Shown: in pieces, positions 1 to 11,388 of the stretch | Position numbering within the stretch: position 1 is the stretch's first letter | How the letters are laid out: each line of letters begins with the position of its first letter | DNA from: Micropterix aruncella | Taxonomy: Eukaryota; Arthropoda; Insecta; Lepidoptera; Micropterigidae | Direction: 5' to 3' | Assembly (NCBI GenBank): GCA_944548615.1 | Contig: OX155961.1 | Span: forward strand, 19,118,746-19,182,745 | Length of the DNA: 64,000 nt | Made by a program: the position numbers and the translations under genes | The notes under the pieces: generated by a model | The model's database searches: none | Told to the model about the DNA's origin: nothing | What the model saw: the letters and a program-made list of their open reading frames with translations, nothing else

Positions 1-950
1 CTTCCAGCTAATAAATCAATACTTCAGCCTGGCCATGCGCCTTCGTATTTCTTAATTGCCCACTCTTTTGCAGTGACTGATATCCAGCATTGCTCTTTCC
101 ATGGCCTTTTGGTATATTCTAATGCGGTTGGCACTGCTCAGCGTTAGAGGCTAAAAAGAGAAAATCGCGGAGAAATGTAGATAATTGGACTTGATTAGAA
201 ATAATGAGTTGGAAGACGGTATTTAGATATATAGATATATAATACAGATACTTAGTATACTTTATATATAAATATATTTATACTAGGTACTGCTGTGTTG
301 CACAATAAATATTAAAGTGAATGTATTTGATTTAAACACAATGCATGTGTGTTTGTTACAAAATATTTTAAATGTGTATGTTAGTTAGAGATTAGTCAAT
401 AAAATTCAACTTTTTTCTGAAACATCGAGGAAAACAGTTCATCTTTATGTTGTCAAGGATTCTGAACATGAAACTGATAAATAAAATACAAGTATAGCTC
501 TTGTTTTTAAGTTTTTGAAGCTTTTCATAATTGACTATGCATGTATTCGCCTGCCTTCCTGCCTACCTGATCACTGATGGCGCAATCGCCTGCCTTTTGC
601 CTGCCTGTTGTACATAGTGACGCCATATGAACAAGATATTGAATAGTACGATTCATCTTGTCTAATAAAATACAGGTATTTAAAATGGTAAAATGGTATT
701 TAATATAGGTATAAATATAGGTATTTACGTAGATTACAGTAATACTTTCTTAAAAACAGATCAGCAGTGATTTAATTCAATTCATTTCTTTATCATGGAA
801 ATCACACAGTAATACTATGTAAAAAAAATACATTAAAAAAAACAAAACCGACTAAGAATTTCTATAATTTTACAGACCTTACGTAGATTACATTGACAAC
901 TACTTAATGTAATTAAAATATTTAAAAAAATCTAATAAATAAAAGACTTG
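1..950. other. AT-rich stretch without a recognised gene
   Basis: No coding frame or known repeat is recognised. A short cluster of CCTGCC-type words lies near 550-605. The rest is low-complexity AT-rich DNA. Confidence 0.5.
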
Positions 951-954
951 TGTT

Positions 955-1030
955 TAGGGTGTGCGTGTGTGTGGGTGTGTGTGTGGGTTTGTGCTTACTT
1001 TCTGGGTGTTGAGTGTGAGTGCGAGCGTTA
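955..1030. repeat. GT-rich microsatellite
   Basis: Irregular GTGTG tract with interspersed GGG, grading into GAGTGTGAGTGCG. A minus-strand open frame across it only reflects the low complexity. Confidence 0.8.
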
Positions 1031-1979
1031 GTGTGCGGATTGAGTATCTAGAATGTCCGAAATATTGTTTAAAGTTTTTGTATAAATAATAATATAAAAT
1101 AATGAAAATCATTGCCATAAAAATATACGAGTAATAAGAGTAATAATAATCAATAAAATAGCTAAGCAAATAGTTTTATTGGTAAAGACTTGATATACGG
1201 ATTATATGTAAGTGTTTAAGGAAATATTAAAAATGTCAATTCCATTTGAATAGTATTATAAAACTCACATCAGCGTGTGAGTACTTATTTATGAATGAAT
1301 TCGTATTGAAATATATTACAAGACTAGGCGAAAAAGTAATAGCGTTCCGGCATTCGGTGATGTCCCATGATACAAAAACGGAGCAGTGACAAGTTTGTTT
1401 TTTAGTAGATCACAAGCAGCAAACGTAAATTTTGCAAGATAAAGCTAGTTTAATTCAAAAAGTCTATTTCTGGGTTCTTAAACGCATCGACATAGTGTTT
1501 TCTAAAACTATCAAAATAATTCCCAAACGCTGGTAATTCCCAAACTATCAACGTCGACCTAAAAGCTTTTATATGCTGTTTTCTTTAATTTTGTTTTTAC
1601 GACGAAATTGTTGTCCCCTCTCGCTTACATAACCGAGGCCAACCGCCAGAAAAATGACGTCATTGGGTGTTATCGGTGTCCATCGGCTCGGCGGAAACTT
1701 TCTTTGGGAGTTTTTTGCCGATGAAGGGGCCGTTTTTCGCATTGACCGAGTCGGTTTTGTCATGAAGGCAACTGACCACTTGCCACCGCGCCCCGCTACT
1801 ATAATGTCCTAGATCAGAGGTCGGCAACTATTTTGTATTTTTTACGAATTATTTATATTTATTTTAAAATAATGGCCCATTTTCTGCTCCACTGAAATTT
1901 CATGGATCGTAGCGTCATGAAAATTGGCAGCTGTATGTAGTTCTGATGACAATACAATAATATGGTACTGTCGAACTGA

Positions 1980-2163
1980 TCTGATGATGGAGTCGGAAGA
2001 TATGAACTGGAACATCATGATGGAACATCGTATCATAGCTGTGTTTGGACTTGTTTGAAAAGTCTTGGAATGAACTTTGACCACGATTAGGTTTCAAGGT
2101 CTGATGATGAAGCCGGAAGATAGGCACTGGCATTCCATGATAGAATATTGTATCATAGCCGTG
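1980..2163. repeat. Two-unit tandem repeat, period about 121 bp
   Basis: The stretch from CTGATGATGGAGTCGGAAGA recurs about 121 bp later as CTGATGATGAAGCCGGAAGA. Both run on to ATCATAGCYGTG. The units are diverged. Minus-strand open frames across them have no recognisable product. Confidence 0.65.
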
Positions 2164-2179
2164 TGTATCTGAATATCGT

Positions 2180-2326
2180 ATCATAGCCCAAAAGCGTGTT
2201 TTTAGTGTTTTATATTTAATTATTAATTTATTTAAACTAAATTTGATTAAATGTTACCTAAGTTTAGTGTTATGCTTGTTGCAAACCGCTGTACATTACT
2301 ATAATAAATAAATAAATAAATAAATC
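2180..2326 (+). mobile_element. LINE/SINE 3' tail with (AATA)n
   Basis: AT-rich sequence ending in a run of AATAAATAAATAAATAAATA. This is the same tail style as the other LINE 3' ends in the window (4905, 11362, 35160). No coding part is left. Confidence 0.5.
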
Positions 2327-2379
2327 TCTCATGGAATGAGCGCGAAGACAGCGGACGAAGAGAGTTTACTGTCTAACCT

Positions 2380-3120
2380 CACCGACATACTCGTGTGAAT
2401 CCAATGCTTTACCGCGAGGCACTGAAGAGTGAACCCAGCGAGCCCAATGCCTCGCTATCAGATTCTCCACCAGACATTTTCGTCCTCCAGTCTAATGGTA
2501 GGTTCGAAGTCGCTTCCGCGGCCTCTACCTGATGTTAGCGATGATTCAGTTTGAATTTATCGCGGACCTAGACTGTGGCGCCCTTCAACCATCAGTTCAC
2601 ACGAGATTCGATGGCAACTGATCAGGTGCAAGAGTAGCTGATGTCAGATCAAAAACCACCCCCGCTGCTTAGCAAATGTACGTTTCTAGACCCCACCCCG
2701 GTTATTCGCCGGAGTGTACAGTCGATTTGCTAACGCTGCACGATGCCCAAGCCGCCCAGCTTCGCCCGAGGTCTTCTCCCAGAGGATTCGATACCATTTG
2801 TGCACGACACAGTTGTGACACAGAGCCCTAATTTTACCTAACCTAACCTAACCCCCGCTCTATAGGAAACATTACTGTTCCCAGACTACCCCGGTTATTA
2901 GTCGGAGTGAACAATCGATTGGCTGACGCCGGACGGTGCGCAAACCGTCCAGGAACGCCCGAAAGTTGACTTCCAAGGGAGACTGGCCCGCAGGCCAGCG
3001 CCCTATCTTGGCTCTCTGTGGAGACAGCCGTATAGGTGTTGATTCGTGAGTATGACCGACCCTGAACGAATGGGTCTTCGTGGACAGACTGCAAAAGGGC
3101 CTATTAGCTCCCAGCAAGTA
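2380..3120 (-). repeat. Dispersed repeat family A, diverged and cleaner copies on the minus strand
   Basis: From 2848 to about 3115 the sequence is the reverse complement of the family A head seen at 24020 and 28560: CCCGCTCTATAGGAAACA, then CAATCGATTGGCTGACGCC, then GACCGACCCTGAACGAATGG. From 2380 to 2790 a more diverged copy carries matching words such as ATCGCGGACC and CAGTCGATTTGC. Family A lacks a recognisable protein, terminal inverted repeats and an A-tail. Confidence 0.65.
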
Positions 3121-3229
3121 ATTACAATGTTTTGTATGAGTATCAATAAAGAAATTAAAATTAGAATAAAATAAAAAAATGGACTTCTTCACATGGAAAA
3201 GTTTGTGAACCCCTGCCCTAGCCAGTCAG

Positions 3230-3970
3230 TAGGTAGGGGCGGAGCGAGAAGCGCGATTATGTCATCGAGACGAAATAGTCACGAGAGAGGCTTATTGTGA
3301 AACTTTCCACGCAAACTTTGACAGATTTACATTTATTCTCGGGACGACTTTTCCCCGCACCCGCAAAACCGTCTTCATCGTGAGGTAAGTGGATTTATTC
3401 GTCTGCGTCGATACCTCCACCTAAAGTTAAAGTCGCTCTGCTAATGATCGAAGTGAGAACTTAATCACGGTAATTGTTCTCTAAAGACAGTTTTGGAATA
3501 TCGTCGGAAATTGATATATGACACTTGGCAGCGCTGATCGGCGATATAGCAAATTCTCGGGAAAGTTTCCTCGAGGAACTATCCTAAGACACACAGACAC
3601 AGTCCCATTTTCCATGATCGAGATAAGATCCCTCTCATCCGCGCGATCTTAAATGTGCACAGCGCGAATCTAATGAATACCCACCTTAACCCTTCAACCG
3701 CGGGAGACACGTACGTGCAGCCATTTCCATACGGTTCCGCGGAATTGCATATAATCTCTGCGCTATTTTCCCGACATTTTTTTTCTGTTGCTTTACAACA
3801 TCGAGAGTCGCATTTTCCACATTTTCAAGCCGCACGGCTGACGAGAACAGATAAGTTACGACCTGCATCTAAATTGGCAGACGATTTTATATAAAAAATA
3901 GTAAAATCGCCGGTGGTTGGAGGGTTAATGTAAGATCTATGTGCCTTATTTTACGTTCGCTCTTTGATAG
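3230..3970. other. Unannotated stretch, moderate GC
   Basis: No family is recognised. A good splice donor, GAGGTAAGTGG, occurs near 3382 and could end a short 5' exon, but no protein frame supports one. The open frames at 3655-3894 and 3686-3868 overlap on opposite strands and look accidental. Confidence 0.35.
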
Positions 3971-3979
3971 AATTTATCG

Positions 3980-4215
3980 GATCGATGCCTCCTCGTGTGA
4001 CATGATCCCCTGATATTTCGAATTGGGTTTGAAGCAGATATGCAATCGAGAGCGTGCGAGTATGGTATATTTGGATTGATATCTCATCGCGTGACATGAT
4101 GTCCTGATACTTCGAATTGGGTTTGAAGCAGATATGCAATCGAGAGCGCATGAGTATCGTATATTGGATTGATATCTCATCGCGTGACATGATCTCCTGA
4201 TACTTCCAATTGGGT
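3980..4215. repeat. Tandem repeat, about 2.5 units of 94-97 bp
   Basis: The unit runs GATATCTCATCGCGTGACATG, then GAATTGGGTTTGAAGCAGAT, then GCAATCGAGAGCG, and repeats from about 3980, 4077 and 4171, the last unit being partial. Minus-strand open frames here translate the same unit repeatedly and are not taken as genes. Confidence 0.8.
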
Positions 4216-4499
4216 CGTCGGCGCATGTACAAGCTTTAAATGACATAAAGTCATGTTTTCTAAGATAGCGACATATTTCATATTCTGACGATATAGAAAC
4301 AAAAGGTGAGTTTTCCATTTGTGACATCCTTGAAGTGGGTGAATCAGTAGGAGCATCTCGACCTTTTTGATATCTCCTTAATTGTTGATATGTTTCGTGG
4401 AGAGTTCGTGAGACATCGATAAAACTAATGGTAGTCGGAAGGGGCGAAGTCTAGTGAGTACTATCGGGTGGGGAAAGAGTTCCTAGCTAAAACTTTTTT

Positions 4500-4905
4500 T
4501 TTTTTATACACATATTTATATTTACCTTATTTAAGTACTTAATATATACGTATTTTTACTAATTATTATAATATTTATTAGTTATTATTATAAATGATTA
4601 TTTATTATTTCTATTATATATTATTATTTAGTGTTATAGTTGTTTATACTTGTAAAAGTTGTAATATACTTGTTGTAATAGTTGTAATATACTTGTTCAT
4701 AGTTGTAATATTATTTTGGTGTAGTGTGAACTTAATTATAACTTAATTTGATTCAGATTTTTTATTTCGGAAGTTATATAGTTTATAATCATTTATACCT
4801 ATTGCTGTTCTCCTTAGAATAGGCTCTGACTAGTTAGGAGCAACACAATCTATGTTAAGTGCTAACGGTGTAATTTTTTGTGGACTAATAAATAAATAAA
4901 TAAAC
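4500..4905 (+). mobile_element. LINE/SINE 3' untranslated region with (AATA)n tail
   Basis: An AT-rich 3' region ends in a tail of AATAAATAAATAAATAAA. A related word block (CTCCTTAGAATAGGCTCTGA here, CTCCCTTACAATAGGCCCTG near 5694) recurs at 5690-5740, so the same retroelement tail occurs twice. Confidence 0.45.
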
Positions 4906-4989
4906 TATAGAAATGGTGTCTTTGACCGCTGTCGCTGTGTGTGTTAATTTGTTTTCTTTATATTATTTTACTGCAAGAATTTTGTGCGC

Positions 4990-5600
4990 TAGCTAATGGG
5001 CGCTGTTGGAGTTGGCTACGAAAACCCATTTGTTCAGAGCCGGTCACACGCACAGGTCAACACCATGAAGTGCGAGCCCGGGCAGGACTCTGGCCTGATG
5101 GCTAGTTTCCCCCAGGAGTCAATCTTCTGGCGCTCCTGGACGGTTTGCGCACCGTGCGGCGTCAGCAAATCGATTGTTCTCTGACTAACAGTCGGGGGAG
5201 TCTGGAAACAGTACTGTCTCCTATAGAGCCGGGATAGTTGTTCACCTTACGGCGACTGCTCTTGAAACGACCATCGTCTACCCGATTCCGGGTGATCAGC
5301 CGGGCAAAGGATGCTGTGGTCCGCGATAGATTCGGTAGATACCGTTTGACCGCTACGTAAGGGAGAGGACCGCGCAAGCGACCTCGAACTCGTAACCAGT
5401 CGGGAGACCGGAGTAATCTGGTTGCAACTGGTAGTAAGGGTGCGAGTGACGGCCCGCTGGGTAACATACCTGGCTATCTCGCGGTTGAGGCGTTCTCCTC
5501 TTACGGGCATGTGGCGGAGCTTGACCTCACGGGAGAGAGAGCGATCAAATATCGTTAAAACTTCTTGAGATGGCGGGTTCGTCCGTTGTAGTCAACAGCT
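4990..5600 (+). repeat. Dispersed repeat family A, near full-length plus-strand copy
   Basis: This is one of the clearest copies. It opens GCTAATGGGCGCTGTTGGAG, passes through CTCCTGGACGGTTTGCGCAC, GGTCCGCGATAGATTCGGT and AGGACCGCGCAAGCGACCTC, and closes with GGCGGGTTCGTCCGTTGTAG followed by TCAACAGCTC. The same order of blocks occurs at 24910-25365 and 28560-29105. Its open minus-strand frame (5162-5467) is partly shared with the copy at 24884-25204, but these frames are broken in other copies and have no recognised domain. It is therefore treated as a non-coding interspersed repeat. Confidence 0.75.
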
Positions 5601-5639
5601 CTAGTTGTAAGAATTTTGTAGCCATTTTGATCTTAGATT

Positions 5640-6550
5640 TTGAAACCAATAGATTATAAATCATAATTAATTAAAATTATATAAAATTGGTGTCTCCCTT
5701 ACAATAGGCCCTGCCTAATAGTAAGGGGTAACGCAGAATCATTGTATTTAAAAATATTTTCCAATTTAATTTCTTTGATTATATTTGGGAAACTTCAAGT
5801 TGTTTTTGAGAGAGATTTGAAACTAAGGCTAGTCGGCGACCGCTCTACTGCGCATCCTTATGTATTAGAGGTAAAATGGGGCGGTGGTTGTATCCATTGC
5901 CACTGAAACAGTGGATACTAAGAGCCTTATCATAAATCCGTTGGGGTTCGGAGCCGCGAGCCAAACCGCACAAGCCGAGAAGCTATAACCAACTCGAATA
6001 ACCCTTATTTTTGAGGCCGCTTCGCGCAACGCGCGCAACGCCAGGCACATTATTACCACGCGCGGGGCAAACTTGCCAAACCTGAAATGGCAATAAGTGT
6101 GATACGGATAGTGAATATTGTTGTGTTGTATAGTGGTAGTTTTGGTAGTTTGACAGAAAACGAATATATCGACGCGTTCGTCCAGATTATATAGGAAATA
6201 GAAAAATTACATAGAGAAATGAGCACCATCCACAAATCAGAAATTAATCCAATCCTTGTTTCCTGCATTGCCTATTTGGAATCACTAGCAAATGATAATA
6301 TTGGGTCTTAGTTTTTTTTTGTTTTGACAATGAATTGTACGTCTTTTGACTAGGTATTTTTATATTAAATTTTATATTACTTAACATATAATAAATATTA
6401 ATGTCTTTTTCTTTCTTTTCTTATATATTTTTTCTCTCTATTTTAGTTTTAAGACTATTCTGTTTGACATTCTCTATTTAATCGAATGTTACATTTAATT
6501 TAATGCCGTTTATATAATGAAATTGAATTTTATTTATCATATATATATTA
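5640..6550. other. AT-rich stretch without a gene
   Basis: Apart from the retroelement-tail block at 5690-5740, nothing is recognised. A GC-richer patch at 5875-6070 has accidental open frames only. Confidence 0.4.
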
Positions 6551-6555
6551 AATAT

Positions 6556-6866
6556 TTTTAAGCTATTACATAGCTTTTATCGCGGGCCTAGCCCAGCGCG
6601 GCGACCGAATGAAGAAATTTCTTAACGAAAATTAATGCTTTTAAACTGATAATTACGTCTAAACGAGTACTGCTTACGATTCGAAAAAAATATATGTTAA
6701 ACAAGAACATTTTTAAGCTATTGCATAGCTTTTATCGCGGGCCTAGGCCAGCGCAGCGACCGAATGAAGAAATTTCTTAACAAAAATTAATGATTTTAAA
6801 CTGATAACTACGTCTAAACGAGTACTGCTTACGATTCAAAAAAAATATATGTTAAACAAGAACATT
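6556..6866. repeat. Tandem duplication of a unit of about 157 bp
   Basis: Two nearly identical copies sit back to back, each starting AAGCTATTRCATAGCTTTTA, then TCGCGGGCCTAG, and ending TATGTTAAACAAGAACATTT. They abut the larger tandem duplication to the right, which contains a related GCTATGCATTAGCTTTACCG block. Confidence 0.85.
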
Positions 6867-6867
6867 T

Positions 6868-7756
6868 TCCTAATATTCTTAGCTTTGAATATTTTAGATT
6901 TTGTTTATATTACATAGTGTAATTAATTTGTGAAATTAGGTCTAACCGAACACAAAAACGACTACTACGCAAATACTATCTGGCGTATTATTATGAAACC
7001 TGCACCATTTTAAAGATAATTTAATTATCTATCTTTTAATCTACGATTTTTTTTCGAATAATCCGGTTTTTTTGCTTTATCGAATAAAAAATTCGTGCGC
7101 GGCGCTCTATCGGAAGACGTTTAAATAATTCCGAATCATTTGCTACCGCAGCCACAAATGATTCGGAATAATTTCAACGTTTTCCGATAGAGCGCAGTTA
7201 TCTGATATCAGAAAAAATAAAATAAATAAATAATTATAATTGCATAAGTTGTTAAAAATGCTATGCATTAGCTTTACCGCGGCAGTCCCCGAGTGCCACA
7301 CGTATTTTTCCTAATATTCTTAGCCTTGAATATTTTATATTTTGTTTTTATTACATAGTGTAATTAATTTGTGAAATTAGGTCTAACCGAACACAAAAAC
7401 GACTACCACGCAAATATTATCTAGCGTATTATTATGAAACCTGCACCATTTTAAAGATAATTTAATTATCTATCTTTTTATCTACGATTTTTTTCGAATA
7501 GTCAAAGAATAAAAGAATAATATCCGGTTTTGTTGCTTTATTGAATAACATTCTTGCGCGGCGCCCTATCGGAATTATTCCGAATCATTTGATTCCCCAG
7601 CCCCATATGATTCGGAATAATTTCAACATTTGCCGATAGAGCGCAGTTATCTGATATCAGAAAAAATAAAATAAATAAATAATTATAATTGCATAAGTTG
7701 TTAAAAATGCTATGCAATAGCTTTACAGCGGCAGTCCCCGAGTGCCACACGTATTT
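6868..7756. repeat. Tandem duplication of a unit of about 440 bp with an internal stem-loop
   Basis: The first unit is about 6868-7304 and the second about 7308-7756. Both start CCTAATATTCTTAGC and end GTCCCCGAGTGCCACACG. Each contains a fold-back. In unit one GCGCTCTATCGGAA (7102-7115) pairs with TTCCGATAGAGCGC (7182-7195), and the nested arms AATTCCGAATCATTTG and CAAATGATTCGGAAT pair inside. No coding capacity is recognised. Confidence 0.85.
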
Positions 7757-7844
7757 TTTTTAATTATTGTTATTGTTTTCTTGAGGAATACATTTTAGGA
7801 CAATTTAGTTTTATTAGCATTTCTATAAAACTTTCACATAATTT

Positions 7845-7930
7845 ATTGTTGGGTGACAGTTGGGTGACAGAATCAAATAAGCGAAAGGTTAAGGTTTTGC
7901 TATTCGGTTCCTTTTATTTTTGTAAGTAAA
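7845..7930 (-). repeat. Interspersed repeat shared with 50215-50300
   Basis: TTGGGTGACAGAATCAAATA, AGCGAAAGGTTAAGGTTTTG and CTATTCGGTTCC occur here and, as the reverse complement, at 50220-50300. GTTGGGTGACA is duplicated in tandem at 7849-7871. Confidence 0.7.
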
Positions 7931-8049
7931 ATATTTTTTTATAGTAATTAATTGGTAAAAAAATAAATAAATAAATATTATCATCTGAAAGCCATCAGGA
8001 TTTTAGAAAACCTGATCGGTTTTCAAAAATCTCTTAAGGGTCATTTAAA

Positions 8050-8410
8050 ATGAAGGTGACATGATATCTGGAAACAACCATATCTGAAGAACTTTATTTC
8101 ATAATTAAAAAAAAATATATAAGCACTAATTAAAAAAAAATCTAAGCAAATCCCTCGATAAGGAACCAATTTATAATTAAGACTCAAAAAAGTTAGCCAT
8201 TGCCTTGGAAATTCAGGCTTTAAACTGATTTCGAAAACTTTCAGGCGCGATTACTCCTACAATGTAAGCGGTGATTGTTTTATTATAAGGTTGATTGGTT
8301 AATTCTCTAGCGTCGCGCTTAGCCATATTTTTTATTTAGGCTCTGAATTAATTATTATTATTTAAAACGTTAGAGCACTCTGAGCGTTACGCTAAATATG
8401 CAGAAACATG
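8050..8410 (-). repeat. Interspersed repeat of about 370 bp, inverted partner at 37890-38255
   Basis: Blocks such as AGGTGACATGATATCTGGAA, AAACTTTCAGGCGCGATTAC and TAGAGCACTCTGAGCGTTAC match the reverse complement of 37890-38255 in the same order along the whole length. No protein frame is present. It could be a MITE or an element end. Confidence 0.75.
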
Positions 8411-8553
8411 ATTGTGAAAAAGATATTTATTTCACCGCAATTTTAAAAATAAATGACGTTTAATTCTTAATTGTTTTATTGTTAATATATTTTAGTTATA
8501 TGTTTGATATTCCGTTTTCAATTCACATAATTTATTTTGATTTTTATATCTAA

Positions 8554-8945
8554 CTAGCTGAACCGGCGAACTTCTTACCGCCTAACAGTCAATGAATGTC
8601 GTGTTACAGATTAGCTGAACTTAATTTATGATTTTATGAAAGTTTTACAATGAATACAAAATAAATATTAAGTTCACTACTTTATTAGGATAATAACACA
8701 AAACAAAATATAAAAGTACAAAAATTAAGTATATCAGTCGCGTGTCAGCAAGACATGATTGAATTAAACTATTTACATATTGTGCAGCGTGGTATGCACT
8801 CGGTTTTGAAGCACCTTGTGATATACGACATTTTTTGTTTTTTTTTTTATCCGGCGCAAGAACAAATAAAGCGAATGATTTGCCGACACGTGAACATGCC
8901 ACGTACAACTGACCATGAGAAAAACACGGATTAACATTTTGTATG
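8554..8945 (-). mobile_element. Helitron 3' end with a helicase C-terminal relic
   Basis: Read on the minus strand from about 8932, the frame gives NPCFSHGQLYVACSRVG. This is the conserved C-terminal motif (motif VI region) of the Pif1-like helicase in Helitron RepHel proteins. It runs on to the end of the frame near 8645. A FPI remnant lies just upstream, so most of the helicase is deleted and only its tail remains. Beyond the stop the element closes with a GC-rich stem (GGCG/CGCC) and CAGCTAG followed by T, the classic Helitron 3' terminus at 8554. The element is dead. Confidence 0.85.
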
Positions 8946-8999
8946 GGAAAATGCTTTCATTTTGCTATTTCAATTAAATTTCAATTTAAAGATTATAAA

Positions 9000-9230
9000 A
9001 AATATATATTTATTAGGTTAATTTTGAAAGTGACATTTTATTTCGTGAAAGAGAAGTTATCTTAAATTATCATGTCTTAAGGTAAGTCTCTTCAAATATA
9101 GTAACATAAGTATCAATATTTTCAAATGAAATAAAATCACCTTTGATACGCACTTTATAAAATATTGTTCATTCATTATTAAAATTAAAAAAAAACGGAA
9201 AAAATAATTAATTATGAAACACGATAAATA
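9000..9230. other. AT-rich stretch, nothing recognised
   Basis: AT-rich sequence between the Helitron relic and the GC-rich block. It has no coding frame and no named repeat. Confidence 0.4.
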
Positions 9231-9239
9231 TTAACTATT

Positions 9240-9880
9240 GTAACGTGCCCCGAATCCTGTAGGAATTTGATTTCTATATAATACGTAGATATACTGTGAA
9301 AAGACTTGACGTCCCGGGAAAAAATGATGAAAATATTTATTATAAGTTTCTCCTTATTAAAAGGCGGGCGCCATCCCGGGCCTGCTGGGAAAGGATCCGG
9401 GCGTCAGCAGCTGTGCAGTACCTGACCACTGCCTAGTCAAGGTACGCCGAGGGGATACGCTGCGTCTCGAGGATGCACCGACTAGCTTCAGCTCCGGGGG
9501 TGGGTAAATCCTCGTGCGAGACGTGCGTGAATGGAAGTGCCTTCCTCGGAAGGGGCGGCCTTGGCGTTAGTGAATTAATTTAAAATAAACGAATTTATTA
9601 AAAGAAACAAGAATAAGAAAAATAAGATTCTGCCATTGGCAGCGCTGCTTTCTCGCTCACTGTTGGTATCCTTGCGCGCGGCGGCCGCTCGAGGCGCGCC
9701 GTCGGGCGAGCTCTTCCGCGCTCTAGCGGCGAAACGAGGAACTATCCCTATCGTGATAGTTCGCCGTCCCGCCACCGAGGGCGTTAGTGGCTTACTTGAC
9801 ACTTTTTTAATGGCGGCGGGCGGCTATGACTTGCAGATTCTAATCACGCAGAAAAGACCTAGCGAAATTAATTAACGCTT
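9240..9880. other. GC-rich block, possibly a solo LTR
   Basis: The block starts TGTAACGTGCCCCGAATCC and contains two GC-rich islands (9360-9560 and 9640-9810) separated by AATAAACGAATTTATTAAAA. A TGT start and an internal AATAAA are compatible with an LTR. No matching CA end with target duplication was found, so the class is unproven. The open frames here lie on both strands of the GC-rich part and are not taken as genes. Confidence 0.3.
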
Positions 9881-10401
9881 TGATAACGGCTTTATATAGT
9901 ATGCGATTATGCCTTTTATTCCCTTATCGCGTGATTTTAAATTATGAAATTCGAAACTATGTGACTTTGTGAAGAATGCTGTCGAATGAACCAGCTGATA
10001 CGCTTGATTTAAAGAACGAGTTACGGATATGTTTCGACTTTACTATGTGATAAAGAAAAACTCGAAGAATAAATATTCGTCCGTATTTTAACGTATGATG
10101 AATAATTCCTGAAATTTAAATTTACGGCAGCTAGAACCCAATATAATTCGCTCCACGTTATCCAATAAAAATAAATGATAAAGACATAAGTAGATAATTA
10201 ATTTATTTTACATGGAGGGTTTTTCGCGGGTGGTGAGCGCCGTTCTTTCGATGGATGGGAAAATGGATTTGCGATTTTTTATGCGGGTATTTTGGCGAAG
10301 GATCGGACCAGGGATGAGGTATTCGATTTTTATGGGTATGGTTTTTGGGAAAACGCTAATCTCTACTTCTTTTCCTTTATTTTTACCTAATTCCTTTATT
10401 T
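9881..10401. other. Stretch without a recognised gene
   Basis: Low-complexity, AT-rich, and without repeats shared elsewhere in the window that I could see. The frame at 10212-10409 has no recognisable domain. Confidence 0.4.
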
Positions 10402-11362
10402 GGCTTTGAAGCTTCCAAATCTGTCTACTTTGCCTATTTCCATTCCCTGTTAAGTTATGGCCTCATGTTCTGGGGAATGGCGGCAAATGTTATAAGGATC
10501 TTTCGCCTACAAAAACGAGCGATTAGAAATCTGTTCTCAATATCTTCGCTAACATCTTGCAAGCAGTACTTCATCGAATCAGGTATCATGACTTTGTACG
10601 CCACGTATATATATCAAAACATCATGTATATGAGAAAAAATATCGAGACTAAATCAACTAACTCAAATATTCATTCGCATAATACGCGAAATAAAGAGGA
10701 CTTGCGTCATTTTAAGGTGCGTCTGAGTAAGGTTCGGAATAGCTTTCTCTGCCAATCTTACTTATTCTTCAACAAACTTCCATTACACATCAGGGGCCTT
10801 GGGGAGGTTCACTTTAAGAAAAAGGTACAGGGTATTTTGACTAAAAACCCCATTTATAGCATTGAGGATTTCGACAACATCAATTTTTCGCAGCTCTATT
10901 GACCTACTTGACTATTATTATTCCTTATTCTTTCTATTATTGACTATTTTACAATTGCGTTTTTTTTTTTTTTCTTCTTCAAACTATTGGCTATTCACAA
11001 TAATTATTATTACTGATTTGTTTGTATTTGTGTTTTTTCTTTAAAATATCTTCCCGTATGATAATTTGGGAAATTATCCAATATTTATTTGATTATTTAG
11101 TACTTAGGATTATATAGAAAATTAGATAGAAAATTTTACGAAATTACTTAAGAATTTTGATTGAAAATATTGGAAAATGTTGTTTCCTCTACATAGAAAA
11201 TCTGCGCTTGGATGTTCAACGTTCATACCTTGCAATACTGACGTTCATATGTTATACCTTAATAGGTATTTATTTAAATATTATACTTATTATTTTCATT
11301 ACTTTTGACTTAACCAAGTGTAGGAACTCCTATCAACTGGTTTGAAATAAATAAATAAAATA
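10402..11362 (+). mobile_element. 5'-truncated LINE (CR1/Jockey-like), C-terminal coding part plus 3' end
   Basis: Open from about 10402 to 10902. The frame carries the C-terminal region that follows the reverse-transcriptase palm in CR1/Jockey-like LINEs: YFAYFHSLLSYGLMFWG, then IFRLQKRAIRNL, then HNTRNKEDL, then RLSKVRNSFLCQSYLFFNKL. The palm and endonuclease are missing, as expected of a 5' truncation. The 3' region to 11362 ends GTGTAGGAACTCCTATCAAC followed by an AAATAAATAAATAAAATAA tail. The same family is present at 22431-23409, and a relative at 32913-33236. The clade call rests on pattern memory. Confidence 0.8.
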
Positions 11363-11388
11363 AGGATTCGTTTTTTATATAAACGAAT

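Larger units (their letters stand above)
1815..3215. mobile_element. Non-autonomous, decayed hAT-type DNA transposon
   Basis: The left end reads CAGAGGTCGGCAACTATTTT. The right end, read on the minus strand, is CAGGGGTTCACAAACTTTTC. Both are typical hAT termini starting CAG. The eight bases outside are TCCTAGAT on the left and CCCTAGCC on the right. They match at five positions and share the CTAG core that many hAT (Charlie/Tip100) target duplications show. No transposase frame is seen. The interior holds a tandem repeat, a LINE tail and family A sequence, so it is either a composite or an element into which others inserted. The pairing of these two ends is an inference. Confidence 0.55.

Noticed and set aside
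5162..5510. Overlapping minus-strand frames of 87-101 codons
   Set aside because: Two overlapping frames within family A. Similarity to the frame at 24884-25204 comes from the repeat itself.
10465..10902. Host gene with a start at the internal ATG
   Set aside because: The frame is open upstream of the ATG and matches the LINE C-terminal pattern, so it is a truncated retrotransposon.
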